DNA of 54,635 nucleotides from Planctomycetaceae bacterium (lineage in GTDB: Bacteria; Planctomycetota; Planctomycetia; Pirellulales; Thermoguttaceae): contig JAAYAY010000370.1 of NCBI GenBank assembly GCA_012719125.1, forward strand, positions 1 to 54,635. The letters run 5' to 3'. Shown piece by piece: positions 1 to 8,941 of the stretch. The notes beneath the pieces were generated by a model. It searched no databases and was not told the DNA's origin. It worked only from the letters and a program-made list of their open reading frames with translations. Numbering within the stretch: the first letter of the stretch is position 1; each line of letters opens with the position of its first letter. A program made the position numbers and the translations under genes.

Positions 1-2
1 CA

Positions 3-80
3 CAGGGACACGAAATCATTACCGCGTTAATCAACGCTCGCAATGCCAAGATCAAGACTCTCACGCAACTAGCCGCTTGA
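3..80 (+). CDS. 3' end of an unidentified gene (partial)
   Basis: An open frame runs from the window edge to a TGA at 78-80 and gives 25 residues ending in TLTQLAA. The gene begins outside the window. The fragment is too short to assign to a family and may be a chance frame. From 81 to 353 I see no convincing gene; the only structure is a 12-bp palindrome at 290-301. Confidence 0.25.
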   Translation, partial: QGHEIITALINARNAKIKTLTQLAA

Positions 81-353
81 AAAAACTGCGCGCCGTGCAA
101 AGCTTTTAGCTGTTAGTAGCACGGATGACGGATACCACGGATAATGGTGTTTTTGTTTTCGACGATGGATCGGATCAAGTCAAGTATCGCGGTATCGGTC
201 AACACAAGATGTTTGGGGCTGGCGGCAAATACTATAGACGATCTTCAAGAAAGGCCTGCGATCCCGCGGGGAGTGACCATTCACACTGCCCCCGTACGGG
301 GCGACCGGCTCGTTCTGGTTTGAGCGGGAGCAACGACACAGAGCAGGAAAGGC

Positions 354-857
354 TCACTTGTTGCGTGGCGTGGCGAAGTCAAAAGCCATCTGCAGCATTT
401 GCCGATTCGTTTCCTCGTTCAGACGAGGGCGGACCCAAACGGCATCGCCGTCAATCAGGTCCTCATCGCGCTCGAAAGGCCCGGGCAATTCGTCGACCTT
501 TAACGCGGGAAGACGGATTCGGATCGTATGGGTGCCGCCGGCGACGGCAAAGATGACTTTGCTGTCCGGATGGGCAAACACCGCTCGGTTGCGAACGATC
601 CACCTGGAATCCATAGGCAGTTCGCGTCCAGCTTCCGACCACAGGTAGTAATGCAGGTCCGGATGACCTTCGATTCGCCGGAGGATCGCTTGCCTGCCTG
701 TTACCTTCTCAATCCGATCTGAATAGGCATACGTGGAACCGAACCGGCCGATGTGGCGAAGGATCACGTCATTCTCTGGAATATCGAAGAGACGATACGC
801 ATCTACTTCCGGCTTTACCGGATCGAGTACAAACAGCTTTCGCAGAAAGCCAAACAT
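354..857 (-). CDS. Hypothetical protein, 167 aa
   Basis: A compact soluble protein with no signal peptide or membrane segment, beginning MFGFLRKLF and ending DFATPRNK. The middle is rich in aromatic and charged residues (HPDLHYYLW, HPDSKVIFAV) and looks like a mixed alpha/beta domain. I do not recognise the family. A GGAG lies almost directly before the ATG, so the spacing is short and the start is not firmly fixed. It lies 85 bp beyond the stop of the LVIVD gene on the same strand and could be the last gene of that transcript. A plus-strand frame covering 125-556 overlaps it but has an Arg/Ser-rich composition typical of a shadow. Confidence 0.6.
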   Translation of the reverse strand: MFGFLRKLFVLDPVKPEVDAYRLFDIPENDVILRHIGRFGSTYAYSDRIEKVTGRQAILRRIEGHPDLHYYLWSEAGRELPMDSRWIVRNRAVFAHPDSKVIFAVAGGTHTIRIRLPALKVDELPGPFERDEDLIDGDAVWVRPRLNEETNRQMLQMAFDFATPRNK

Positions 858-942
858 CTCCAGCTATCCTCGAACAACCCAAGGACGCATTGTCAAGAAA
901 CACCCCATAATCTCATGGAACCCACAGGCCAACGATTCCACC

Positions 943-3900
943 TCACTTCAGCCCGTACTTGTCCCACACCAACAGTCCCTGGTATCCCCCCGGGATGATC
1001 GGAATACCGTTATGCACGGCAACCACGCCCGGATGCTCCTCCAATTCGAGTTGATCGATGAGCTGGGGCTGCTGGGGATCGGTGATATTGAGTGCCGTCA
1101 CAATCCCACGGTAGCGATCCGACACATAGAGCCGATCACCGGATATGGTGGGTTTGCCGGATAAGGCTAAATCCGGGATGCGGTTCACTTCCAACTCATC
1201 CAATGCCCGGCTCTCCCCTTTGGAGACCAAGACATATCCGCCGCGGGACGTGACCAGAGCGCGGTCGCCGAGAAAGGCTACGCCGTTTTGTGAACCGATC
1301 CGGGACCCCTCACTATGCCAACTCGCCTGCGGCACCTCACTCGACAAGTCGTACCAGTACAAGCCCGTCACATGCCAGTGGCAGCAGGCATACCGATCTG
1401 CGAGCAGCCCCCGGGCGATCGGGTTGTAGTAGAACAGGCCAAGCTGCGAGTCGTCCAACACACGTTTCGGCTCGCTCGGATTGCCCACATCGACGATATG
1501 CAGCGTGCTCGGCCCGACGTGCAACAGGGCGTACTTGCCCGCAACCACCACCTGCCGAACCGAATCGTTGGGCACCCGGTAACGGCCTAAGGCCTCTAAC
1601 CGTCCCATACCGGTGTGTTTCCAGATCGACAGACCGCCGTCACCTTCCGCCACACACACCCGGCCTTCCCCGGCAGCAACCCCCAAGGCAAAGCCGCCGG
1701 TCGGATAGGTTGCCAGCGGGCGGATCTCCGAACCGATCTCGACGGCGTGGAGGCCCGCATTCCCGCAGGCGACGAAGGCCACATCCCCATCGAAATCGAC
1801 CGCGTGAACCTGGCCAGCCGGGCGATAGACGCGGAAGCGCGGATCGCGGGTCGGTGCAGGACGAGGGCCGACGGTGAGCGGGATGTTCTTTTGGGTATCT
1901 TGACGCGTTAGCGACGTATCCCACGCGAGCGAATGCACGTCGGACCAAGCGCCCGCGACGAAGACCCGGTCGTCGCCGAATGTGACTCCGGCGGCCGGGC
2001 TGGGGTCGTTGGACTTGTGGATGAAAGGCAGCCCGCGATGGCAGACAACCCGCGGCTCGCTTGGACTGGCGATATCGACGACCAACAGGCCGTTGTAGGT
2101 ATCGGCCACAAAGGCATAGCGATCGGTGACCTTCACGTCCCACATGTCCATCCCCAGCCGGTAGAACGGCGGGAACTTGACGCGTCCCACGAACTTGGGC
2201 GCCCGAGGATCGGCAACGTCGAAGATCTCCAGCCCGTGGCCGCGACCGTAGCCGGGGTCTGCCGGCTCGCGATGGGGCAGGCCGCGGATGTGGTGTCCTG
2301 TGGCGGCATAGCAGTAATTGCCTCGAACGGTGACGCCGTCGCCGTAGCCTTCCAGCGTGGCCTTTGAGAGCACAGCCGGCTTGTGGGGATTCGATACGTC
2401 GCAGATCACCAACTCGGCCGAACCCCACACGCCCACGTAGAGAATCCCGTTGCGGGCGCAGATCGACTGGGCCTCGCCGGTGCGAACGGTGCTCAGATGC
2501 TCGGGCTTGTCCGGATTTGAGACGTCGATCAGTTCCACGCCGGCCGTGCGGCAGGCGACGAACGCCACGTCGCCGGAGACCTCGATCCCGGTGGCCAGTT
2601 CGATGGTGTCGTAATGGGCGAGAATTCGCATCCGCTCGGGGGAGGAGACATCGGCGATGTACAGTCCGTCTTCGCGCGAGGTGACATAGGCCACTCCCTC
2701 GGCAACGCAGAGTTGGCGGACTCGGCCCAGTCCCCCGATGGTCCCCTTCACCTGCGGTGAATCGGGATCGGAAACATCGACCACCCGCAGCTTGCCCTCG
2801 CCGATTGCATAGAGCAGACCATGGTGGAACTCGACGTCCATCGATGGGCCAAGGCCCAACGAATCGAGCGAGGGAATGGCGGCGTCGCCTCGTGCCTCCG
2901 CCGCCCAGAGGAGCAAGCCCAGCACCACGGTGCGGTTGAAGTTCTCGCCGCGATCGTAGTCCTGACCGTGATCGAGCATGAGCCGCAGCATGCGGCGGAT
3001 ATGGGGGGCCACTTCGGCAATCAACTCCGCGTTCTCGCTGGCCAGCACCTTGTGAAACGCGGCCGTCGGGATGCCGAAACAGAGCTTGTTTCCCGTCGAG
3101 CGAAGTGTGCCGTCTTTGGCTGTCATCCAGGCCGGATCATAGCGCTCAAGAAGGGCAAGCACGTTGCGAGGCTCCGACAGCGAGAGCCCGAGGAGGGCGA
3201 GACGGTCGGACGCAACCTCGTCGGCCTCAGCGCCAGCCCAATCGAGACGCCGCCAAACGGCTGGATCGAACACGTTCGAGTGTAGAGCCCTGAGTGCCAG
3301 TCGCCGCTGCAACTCGGCCAGTTGTTTCTTTCGGTTGGGATCGCGTTCGGTTCGCTGGAGCGCCAGGACGGCCTGCGAGAACTGGTTGCTGTAGAGCGTA
3401 AGCGGCTTCCAGGTCTCGACGGCGTCGGGGTGGAGCAGTTCCGTCCAGCGATACGAGTCCTTCTCGGTGGAGTACTTCTGATACAACTCCTGCCAATGTG
3501 GACTGCCCGTCGCGTCGGCCACCATCGCCAGAAAGGAGAGGAGGGAGATGGCCCCGATGGGCGTCGACTGGGTCCAACCGAAGCCGACGTGGGCGATATG
3601 GCTTCCGTCTTCGACGAGGATCTTCCAGCCGTTGGCCTCCATTCGCCGGGCCATTTCGTCGAGCTCGCCCGCGATGAATCGGCGGTCGTCGACGGTGGCC
3701 AGGTCGCACTGCCCGTACCGCCACAGGGCCTCGGCCAGGGCGGCGTGCTGGTCTCGCGATGAATCGCGATAATAGCTCTTGCCGTCCGGGTGTGGGCCAC
3801 GGGGGGCGAAGCCGGGCTCGGGCGAGACGGTGGCGACCCGTCGGATTCCCCGAAAGACCCGCTGCGCGAGCGAGCCGATTTCCGGATCGTGGGTGGCATC

Positions 3901-4233
3901 GAAGACGTCGCACAAGGCGAACAGGAACTGGCCATTTTCCAGGGCGACATCCTGAATTCCGGAGCCGTAGCCGTAGGGCATCGGCTTGCCGTCGACCGTG
4001 CCCACTGCGATTTCGGCCGGGCTGGAGAGGGCAGCCATGCCGAGTGGCCCGTCGAGGCGGTGATGGTAGAAAAGGTCGGTTCTATCGCTGCCGAACGCGG
4101 CCAGATATTGCGTGCAAAGGAGTTTCGCATTGGCTGCGAGGGTGTCGGTATCCTCGGCTGGTGCCAAGGTGGACGAGAGGGCCACGAGCAAGAGAGGGAA
4201 GACCGGTTTTCTCCACCGCGAATGGGGTTTCAT
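943..4233 (-). CDS. Secreted LVIVD-repeat (beta-propeller-like) protein with N-terminal helical domain
   Basis: A 1,096-residue exported protein. Residues 1-26 form a Sec signal peptide (basic start, LLLVALSS core, cleavage near APAED). Residues ~30-450 are mostly helical and resemble an alpha/alpha-barrel domain, with a recurring 'RDQHAALAEALWRYGQCD' style. From ~480 to the end come roughly ten repeats of the LVIVD type: LRVVDVSDPDSP, LYIADVSSPERM, VELIDVSNPDKP, LVICDVSNPHKP, LEIFDVADPRAP, LLVVDIASPSEP and LHIVDVGNPSEP. Such repeats are expected to fold as a propeller at the cell surface or in the periplasm. No enzymatic motif is visible, so binding or scaffolding is the safest guess. It is followed downstream by the small hypothetical gene. 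The 403-bp region upstream suggests its own promoter. Confidence 0.8.
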   Translation of the reverse strand: MKPHSRWRKPVFPLLLVALSSTLAPAEDTDTLAANAKLLCTQYLAAFGSDRTDLFYHHRLDGPLGMAALSSPAEIAVGTVDGKPMPYGYGSGIQDVALENGQFLFALCDVFDATHDPEIGSLAQRVFRGIRRVATVSPEPGFAPRGPHPDGKSYYRDSSRDQHAALAEALWRYGQCDLATVDDRRFIAGELDEMARRMEANGWKILVEDGSHIAHVGFGWTQSTPIGAISLLSFLAMVADATGSPHWQELYQKYSTEKDSYRWTELLHPDAVETWKPLTLYSNQFSQAVLALQRTERDPNRKKQLAELQRRLALRALHSNVFDPAVWRRLDWAGAEADEVASDRLALLGLSLSEPRNVLALLERYDPAWMTAKDGTLRSTGNKLCFGIPTAAFHKVLASENAELIAEVAPHIRRMLRLMLDHGQDYDRGENFNRTVVLGLLLWAAEARGDAAIPSLDSLGLGPSMDVEFHHGLLYAIGEGKLRVVDVSDPDSPQVKGTIGGLGRVRQLCVAEGVAYVTSREDGLYIADVSSPERMRILAHYDTIELATGIEVSGDVAFVACRTAGVELIDVSNPDKPEHLSTVRTGEAQSICARNGILYVGVWGSAELVICDVSNPHKPAVLSKATLEGYGDGVTVRGNYCYAATGHHIRGLPHREPADPGYGRGHGLEIFDVADPRAPKFVGRVKFPPFYRLGMDMWDVKVTDRYAFVADTYNGLLVVDIASPSEPRVVCHRGLPFIHKSNDPSPAAGVTFGDDRVFVAGAWSDVHSLAWDTSLTRQDTQKNIPLTVGPRPAPTRDPRFRVYRPAGQVHAVDFDGDVAFVACGNAGLHAVEIGSEIRPLATYPTGGFALGVAAGEGRVCVAEGDGGLSIWKHTGMGRLEALGRYRVPNDSVRQVVVAGKYALLHVGPSTLHIVDVGNPSEPKRVLDDSQLGLFYYNPIARGLLADRYACCHWHVTGLYWYDLSSEVPQASWHSEGSRIGSQNGVAFLGDRALVTSRGGYVLVSKGESRALDELEVNRIPDLALSGKPTISGDRLYVSDRYRGIVTALNITDPQQPQLIDQLELEEHPGVVAVHNGIPIIPGGYQGLLVWDKYGLK

Positions 4234-4636
4234 GATTGTCGGCCGTCGGCAAAGGTTCGTGAGTCCGCGAGACTGCGCAGTTTATCACCCAATAGAGGGG
4301 GGTCGGGAGGTCAACTTTCCCTGGAATTTACGTTTTCTGACACTTACTCCCCACAAGTGGCCCCTTGTCTTTGGGGATGGCAGCTTCTCTCGTCGGAGGG
4401 TGCTTGGTTCGAGGTGTACCGGTTCACCGACGGGGAAGGCAAGTTTTCTAAAGGGGGGTTGGGGTTGGGTAGTCATACGCGTCAGGCCTGGCAAGGGAGG
4501 CGGGGGATATGTTTCTTTGTACACTATCAGAAAAGTGTACACATGTCAAGTATCTTTTTGAACATCCAGAGGAGAATTTCCGGTATCGTCTGATTTTCGG
4601 GAGAACTGGGCGACTCCCAGGCGAAAAGACGGCGGC
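4234..4636. other. Intergenic region, 403 bp
   Basis: Lies between the stop of the GH5-like gene and the start of the LVIVD gene, both on the minus strand, so it should contain the terminator of one and the promoter of the other. It has no convincing gene. The only clear structure is the 7-bp inverted repeat at 4518-4541, in an A/T-richer patch. A TTGACC hexamer on the minus strand at 4314-4309 could be a -35 box, but no well-spaced -10 follows it. Confidence 0.5.
4518..4541. promoter_or_regulatory. Operator-like inverted repeat
   Basis: TGTACAC at 4518-4524 and GTGTACA at 4535-4541 are perfect inverted repeats with a 10-nt A-rich spacer. Symmetric half-sites of this size are typical of dimeric repressor operators. 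It lies ~285 bp before the LVIVD gene. No regulator gene is adjacent, so the binding protein is unknown. Confidence 0.35.
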
Positions 4637-5776
4637 CTACTTCTTCCCCGTCACACTCTTGATGTAGTCCACCTCTTTCGCGTCATAAGGTCGTCCGTCG
4701 GCCCAGAAGATCTCGTGGAACCAGAGATCGGGCTTGGCCGTGAACTGTTTCTGCCAGGTTTCCCAGGGATAGGCGGTCTGCGTCTTTCCGTCGACGAGCC
4801 CCCAGTTGTAGGCCGCCACGTTTTGCTCTTTCAGGTAGCCCATGATGGGGTCAAAGGTGCTGCCGCTGCCGCGCGACATGTACTCGGTGCATAGCAGGGG
4901 GCGGCCGAATCGGCGGAGTTCGTTCACGCGATCCTTCATATTCTGCGGCGGGCCGTAGCAGTGGAAGCTGACGACGTCGGACTGGTCGAGCATGAGCTTG
5001 TTGTAGGCGGTGAGGTTATCGTCGCTCGACCAGTCGCCGCGCCAGACGCCGGCGGTGAGCGGCTGGGTCGGCTCTGCTTCTCTGGCCCAGACGAACAGCT
5101 TGGCCAGAAGCTTCGTGGCCATTTCTTCTTTCACGTCCTCGGGCAGTTCCGTCCTGAAACCGTCTACGCCGTACGAGTTCCGATTGGGGTTGTCCGGCTC
5201 GTTGAACAGATCCCAGGCCTGAACCCGCCGGTCGTTCTTATAGTGGCGAATGAAACCCACGATGTACGGCTTGAGTTCGTCGTGCCGGCCCGGATCGCGG
5301 AGGATCTCAGCTCCCGGCGCCTGGAGCCAGCCGGAGTTGTGGACGTGCGGGCGCGGGTCCCGTTGCTTTCCCAGTTTCGGCTGCGGATCCCATACGCCGT
5401 CCAGCGGAACCAGCATCACGCCAATGCCGTGCTTGTCGGCGATTTCCAGGAACTTATCCACCCGGGCCAGGAACCCCTCGCGGTCCTGCTCCCACAGCAG
5501 GTTGTGAAGGAAGACGCGAACGCTGGTGAAGCCGATGCTGGACGCCCAGCCGAGTTCGCGGTCGATCGTTTCGGGATCGAACGTATCGGCCTGCCACATC
5601 TCCAACTGGTTGACGGCTGTGCTGGGCGAGAAGTTGCAGCCCACCAGCCAAGGCTGTTTGGCATACCAGGCGTTGGCCTCTTCGGCCGTCCAACGATCAC
5701 GAGCTTCGGCCCGTGTGCAGCAGCCCAGCAGAACGAGAGCAAAGAGAAACGTTGCCAAACTCCGGTAGATCTTCAT
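4637..5776 (-). CDS. Secreted GH5-like glycoside hydrolase (cellulase/mannanase superfamily)
   Basis: A 379-residue exported TIM-barrel glycosidase. The N-terminus MKIYRSLATFLFALVLLGCC is a signal peptide that could be cut by signal peptidase I (after AEA) or processed as a lipoprotein (LLGC). The retaining clan GH-A pattern is visible: the acid/base Glu193 in WDLFNEPDNP at the end of strand 4, and a candidate nucleophile Glu298 in LLCTEYMSRG at strand 7. Other barrel elements are VRVFLHNLLW and GIGVMLVPLD. The length suits a single catalytic domain without a carbohydrate-binding module. The substrate cannot be told from sequence. A GGAG precedes the ATG by about 7 nt. It lies 66 bp downstream of the isomerase-like gene on the same strand, so the two probably share a transcript. 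Confidence 0.82.
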   Translation of the reverse strand: MKIYRSLATFLFALVLLGCCTRAEARDRWTAEEANAWYAKQPWLVGCNFSPSTAVNQLEMWQADTFDPETIDRELGWASSIGFTSVRVFLHNLLWEQDREGFLARVDKFLEIADKHGIGVMLVPLDGVWDPQPKLGKQRDPRPHVHNSGWLQAPGAEILRDPGRHDELKPYIVGFIRHYKNDRRVQAWDLFNEPDNPNRNSYGVDGFRTELPEDVKEEMATKLLAKLFVWAREAEPTQPLTAGVWRGDWSSDDNLTAYNKLMLDQSDVVSFHCYGPPQNMKDRVNELRRFGRPLLCTEYMSRGSGSTFDPIMGYLKEQNVAAYNWGLVDGKTQTAYPWETWQKQFTAKPDLWFHEIFWADGRPYDAKEVDYIKSVTGKK

Positions 5777-5842
5777 TGGTTCACTCCAAGGATGGTAATG
5801 GATAGTCGACTATCCACCCCGACCCGGCCTCCAACCCCCACC

Positions 5843-6814
5843 CTACAACCCGAAGGCCTTTTCCATCTGTTTCCGCACGACAGTCAGGCGCTCCACATTT
5901 CCGCCGCCGACTTCCGCGGTGGCCCAGCCGGTGAAGCCGATGTCGTCGAGGGCCTGGCGAACCTGATCCCAGGGCAGGTCGCCTTCCCCGATATCGGTGA
6001 ACTTGTCTTCGGCACGGCTGAAGCCCTTTGCGTCGAGCTTGACGCAGCGGCGTCCGAAGGCCCGGATCCAATCGCCCGGCTGACCGTACTTCCAGTGGTT
6101 TCCGATGTCGTAATACATTCCCACCCAGGGGCTGTTGAAGCTGTCGACGAACTCGATGAACGCATCGGGTGTTTGGTTGTTTGGCCCGTCGTGGACGTAG
6201 TGCATCTGGTTCCAGACGTTTTCGATCAGGATCATTTGTCCGAGGGCGGTCGCCAGCGGCAGCAGCTTCTTGATCTCCTGCTTCGCTCGTGCGTTCACTT
6301 CTTCGGCCGTGCCGTCGCTGCCGCGTCCGACCACGATTAGCACGCCGGACCCGCCGGCCGCGTGAGAGACGCGGATGCAGTGTTCGATGTTGGCCCGGCC
6401 TTCGGCTCGCTCCGCCTCGTTGGCGCTGGTCAGGCGTTTCGACCAGTGGGCGTGGTTGATGGCGTTGTGGACGAAGACGCCCGATTCGCGGACGGCGTCG
6501 CGAGCCTGTTCCGGAGTCCACTCGCCGGCCTGATCGAAGTCGACGCCGTCAAAGCCGGCCTCGCTCGCCATGCCGAGTCGTTCCACCAGCGACAGCTTCC
6601 TGCCGTCGAGTTCCTTGGGGATCATGCCCAACTTGCAGGAGAGCAGGATGCGCCGCCCTTCCGGGGGGCGGACTACTGAAGGCGTTTCGTCCGATTCCGC
6701 TTCCTCGGCCCGGGCGTTCATTGTTGCCGCCCCCGCCAGCGATACGGCACCCGCCGCGAGAAAATGGCGCCGATGGATCGAAGCTTGTTTGTCCGTCTTG
6801 TTTGAGCGTGCCAT
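5843..6814 (-). CDS. Tat-exported sugar phosphate isomerase/epimerase-like TIM-barrel protein
   Basis: A 323-residue protein of the xylose isomerase-like/AP endonuclease 2 fold. I place the start at the ATG at 6814-6812 because AGGAG stands 8 nt before it; an upstream ATG at 6847 in the same frame has no such site. The N-terminus (HRRHFLAAGAVSLAGAA) is a twin-arginine signal. Metal-site segments of the family are present: ILIENVWNQM, MYYDIGNHWKYG, VKLDAKGF and the closing ATAEVGGG. Family members isomerise or epimerise keto/aldo sugars or 2-keto acids, while exported planctomycetal versions mostly have no tested substrate. The GH5-like gene follows on the same strand, which suggests joint use of an extracytoplasmic sugar. 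Confidence 0.8.
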   Translation of the reverse strand: MARSNKTDKQASIHRRHFLAAGAVSLAGAATMNARAEEAESDETPSVVRPPEGRRILLSCKLGMIPKELDGRKLSLVERLGMASEAGFDGVDFDQAGEWTPEQARDAVRESGVFVHNAINHAHWSKRLTSANEAERAEGRANIEHCIRVSHAAGGSGVLIVVGRGSDGTAEEVNARAKQEIKKLLPLATALGQMILIENVWNQMHYVHDGPNNQTPDAFIEFVDSFNSPWVGMYYDIGNHWKYGQPGDWIRAFGRRCVKLDAKGFSRAEDKFTDIGEGDLPWDQVRQALDDIGFTGWATAEVGGGNVERLTVVRKQMEKAFGL

Positions 6815-6988
6815 GGGATCGTTCTCCTGGGACTGCGGGTGGACCAACGCTGAGGCCGGTTATTATGGCCTATGGAGCGGCGGATTTCCATTGGTGGCCG
6901 GGATTGAACGTCTCGGAGACGGAAAGAGGCCGGAGTCCAATCCGGACGCCGGCCTCTGGTCATATCCCCTGGCCTCGCTCAGGCAAAC

Positions 6989-7459
6989 TCAGAAAGGCGA
7001 TTCCGGCTGCGGAACTGGCACCGGGATGCCGCAGGACCCGTCGCGCAATTGCCGGCGGACGCCTGCACCACCTTGCTGGCCGGCGGCTCCCATTCCTCCG
7101 CCCTGGCGGCCCTGCATGCCTTGCCGCTGCATCCCGGCGGCCTGACCGCCTCGTGCGGACTGCCCCAGACCGGAGCCGTCCCGCAGCCGCTGTTGCTGCA
7201 TCATGCCGTTCTGCCGAGCGTAGCCTTGCATTTGCCCATAGCGGTACTGCATCATCCGTTGCTGCATTGCCGCGGCCTGATTGCCGTAGCCGTAGCCAGA
7301 TTGCGCGTTGTAGGCGTACGGGCAGGATCCCATTCCGCCTCGCATGCCTTGTCTCCCGCCGTTGCCCCCACGCCCGCCACCGCCGCGTGCATAGGCCTCT
7401 CCGGCAACAGCAAAAACAATCAAACTGACGGCAAGACCGATTCCGATGAGCTTTCTCAT
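6989..7459 (-). CDS. Secreted Gly/Gln/Met/Arg-rich low-complexity protein
   Basis: A 156-residue protein with a clear signal peptide (MRKLIGIGLAVSLIVFAVAGEAYA). The mature part is low complexity: RGGGGRGGNGG, then a Gln/Met-rich tract with AAAMQQRMMQYRYGQMQGYA, then repeated GMQ/GGQ units. It has two Cys residues (GSCPYAYNAQ and DGSCGIPV) and a proline-rich end. There is no enzymatic motif. The composition suits a disordered periplasmic or surface protein; the many Met residues could bind metal, but that is a guess. The ATG at 7459 fits the signal peptide. The intergenic DNA before it contains an 8-bp hairpin at 7493-7511. Confidence 0.65.
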   Translation of the reverse strand: MRKLIGIGLAVSLIVFAVAGEAYARGGGGRGGNGGRQGMRGGMGSCPYAYNAQSGYGYGNQAAAMQQRMMQYRYGQMQGYARQNGMMQQQRLRDGSGLGQSARGGQAAGMQRQGMQGRQGGGMGAAGQQGGAGVRRQLRDGSCGIPVPVPQPESPF

Positions 7460-7672
7460 TGTCTGACTCCTCTTTCTCTGCTGTGGATCACTGGAACGCC
7501 AAGGGCGTTCCCCAAGGGCGACGAGGTTGAGAACACCCCTGCGATGTGCAAGAGTTTCACACCTCTTCCGTACTGTTTCGCGAGATTCTTGTCGCCTCCC
7601 GGCCGGCCCTGCGGCAAGAAACCGCGTTCATAACGACAGATGTGCAACCCGCATGCCAAACGTCGTCGGAAA

Positions 7673-7706
7673 CTCCCGGCAGTTGTCGATGCCCAACTGC
7701 CGGGAG
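7673..7706 (-). terminator. Candidate intrinsic terminator of the sigma/anti-sigma operon
   Basis: A perfect 13-bp inverted repeat (7673-7685 with 7694-7706, 8-nt loop), 35 bp after the stop of the 7742-8941 gene. On the minus strand the stem is followed by TTTCC, a weak T-tract, so termination is likely but may be inefficient. Confidence 0.6.
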
Positions 7707-7741
7707 CAAGATAGACGGTGAGGCAGATACGGCGGCTCCGC

Positions 7742-8941
7742 TCAAATGCCGCCATCGATGGCCCAGCGATCCGGCTGGCATTCGTTGGCCCGGATGCTCG
7801 GCGTGAACTTCTGGATGCGAGTCTCTTCCCCCATGCGAATCTCGACTTCGCACGGGACCCGCAGGAACCGCGTTCGATGGTCGGGATGGGGCGTCGGCTC
7901 GCCGATGGAGACAATTCGCACGAAGTCCATTTTGCCGAATGCCTGCTCCAATCTCGCGCCGGGCAAACCTCCAAACATCTTCCCCGCTCGGTTGTAGTCC
8001 TTGGCGATCAAGGCCTCGAAGAACTCCCGGGCGACTTTCACCGCGATCTGCTCGTTGGTCAGGTCGCCTTTCGCAAGTCCGACCTCCTGGGTCGTCCAAT
8101 CAACTCGCAGTGCGTCCGGCGGAATGTCCAGCACGAAGGTCCCCTCCGGAACCGCCTCATTGTAGGACAGATACTCGAGAAGGCCCATCAACTTGTACTC
8201 GCCGTCAACCAGGAGATAGCTCTTCCGCTGTTCCACCAGCTTGGTGACCGGGTTGACCCGATAGATTTCTCGTTTGCCCGGGGCGTCCTTATAGTCCGCG
8301 ACCAGCGTGATCGGATCGCCCTCTTTGGACGGTTCTTGAGTCTCGATTTCCACCTTGCCTTTGGCTTCGGCCTGGTGGAGTTGTTCCATGACCACTTTGG
8401 GGTCGAACGGCGCCAATTCCTTGACGAGTTCGGCGATCTCCTCCTTGGCGTGGAGGACAACAGCGTGCCCCTTCGTCTTGAGCCACACCTCGGCCTTGCC
8501 GTTTTCCCAGAGAACCTCCTTGGCGCCGTCTTCGGTCTTCGGGAAGTCCATCCGCAGGCGGGCCAATTGGCCCTTCTCGTCGAACTCGGCCCAAGCTTCC
8601 CGCAATTCTCCTCCCTCGCCGTCGAAGCGGAGATGGACGTACCGGAGTCCACGATTTGCCTCCAGCGTCTGCTCCAAAGCGTAGGCCGTCGAGGCGGTCT
8701 GACGCAGCGACATAAGCGTCCCTGCGATGGCCACGAGCAACACCGCCGCCGCCAATTTCGTCCAATTGCTTCTCATCATCGTCCTCCAAACGCTCGATCC
8801 GAGCAGATCGAGCGGTGTTGTGGTTGATTGCCGATTCTCCAAACGCGCTAGCGCATCCGCCAGAATGCGCTGGTCGAGCGTGTCGCCGGTCGGCACACGC
8901 AGACTCCGAATGCGTCTTTCCAAGTCATCTGTAGGATTCAT
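7742..8941 (-). CDS. Membrane-anchored anti-sigma-like protein with extracytoplasmic LolA/RseB-like region
   Basis: A 399-residue protein whose start overlaps the sigma factor stop (ATGA). Residues 1-58 are cytoplasmic and charged (DDLERRIRSLRVP, DQRILADALARLE), one membrane helix lies at ~60-80 (LAAAVLLVAIAGTLMSL), and ~320 residues follow outside. The outer part has the strand-rich style of LolA/RseB-type folds (LRYVHLRFDGEGGE, KREIYRVNPVTKLVEQ), then a small NTF2-like stretch (VAREFFEALIAKDYNRAGKMF). Gene pairing and topology suggest it binds the sigma factor and responds to an envelope signal. No zinc-binding HxxxCxxC motif is present, so it is not a ZAS-type anti-sigma factor. The anti-sigma role is inferred. 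Confidence 0.65.
   Translation of the reverse strand: MNPTDDLERRIRSLRVPTGDTLDQRILADALARLENRQSTTTPLDLLGSSVWRTMMRSNWTKLAAAVLLVAIAGTLMSLRQTASTAYALEQTLEANRGLRYVHLRFDGEGGELREAWAEFDEKGQLARLRMDFPKTEDGAKEVLWENGKAEVWLKTKGHAVVLHAKEEIAELVKELAPFDPKVVMEQLHQAEAKGKVEIETQEPSKEGDPITLVADYKDAPGKREIYRVNPVTKLVEQRKSYLLVDGEYKLMGLLEYLSYNEAVPEGTFVLDIPPDALRVDWTTQEVGLAKGDLTNEQIAVKVAREFFEALIAKDYNRAGKMFGGLPGARLEQAFGKMDFVRIVSIGEPTPHPDHRTRFLRVPCEVEIRMGEETRIQKFTPSIRANECQPDRWAIDGGI

Noticed and set aside
125-556. A 143-codon plus-strand frame near the left end.
   Set aside because: Arg/Ser-rich composition, no motif, and it overlaps the minus-strand hypothetical gene.
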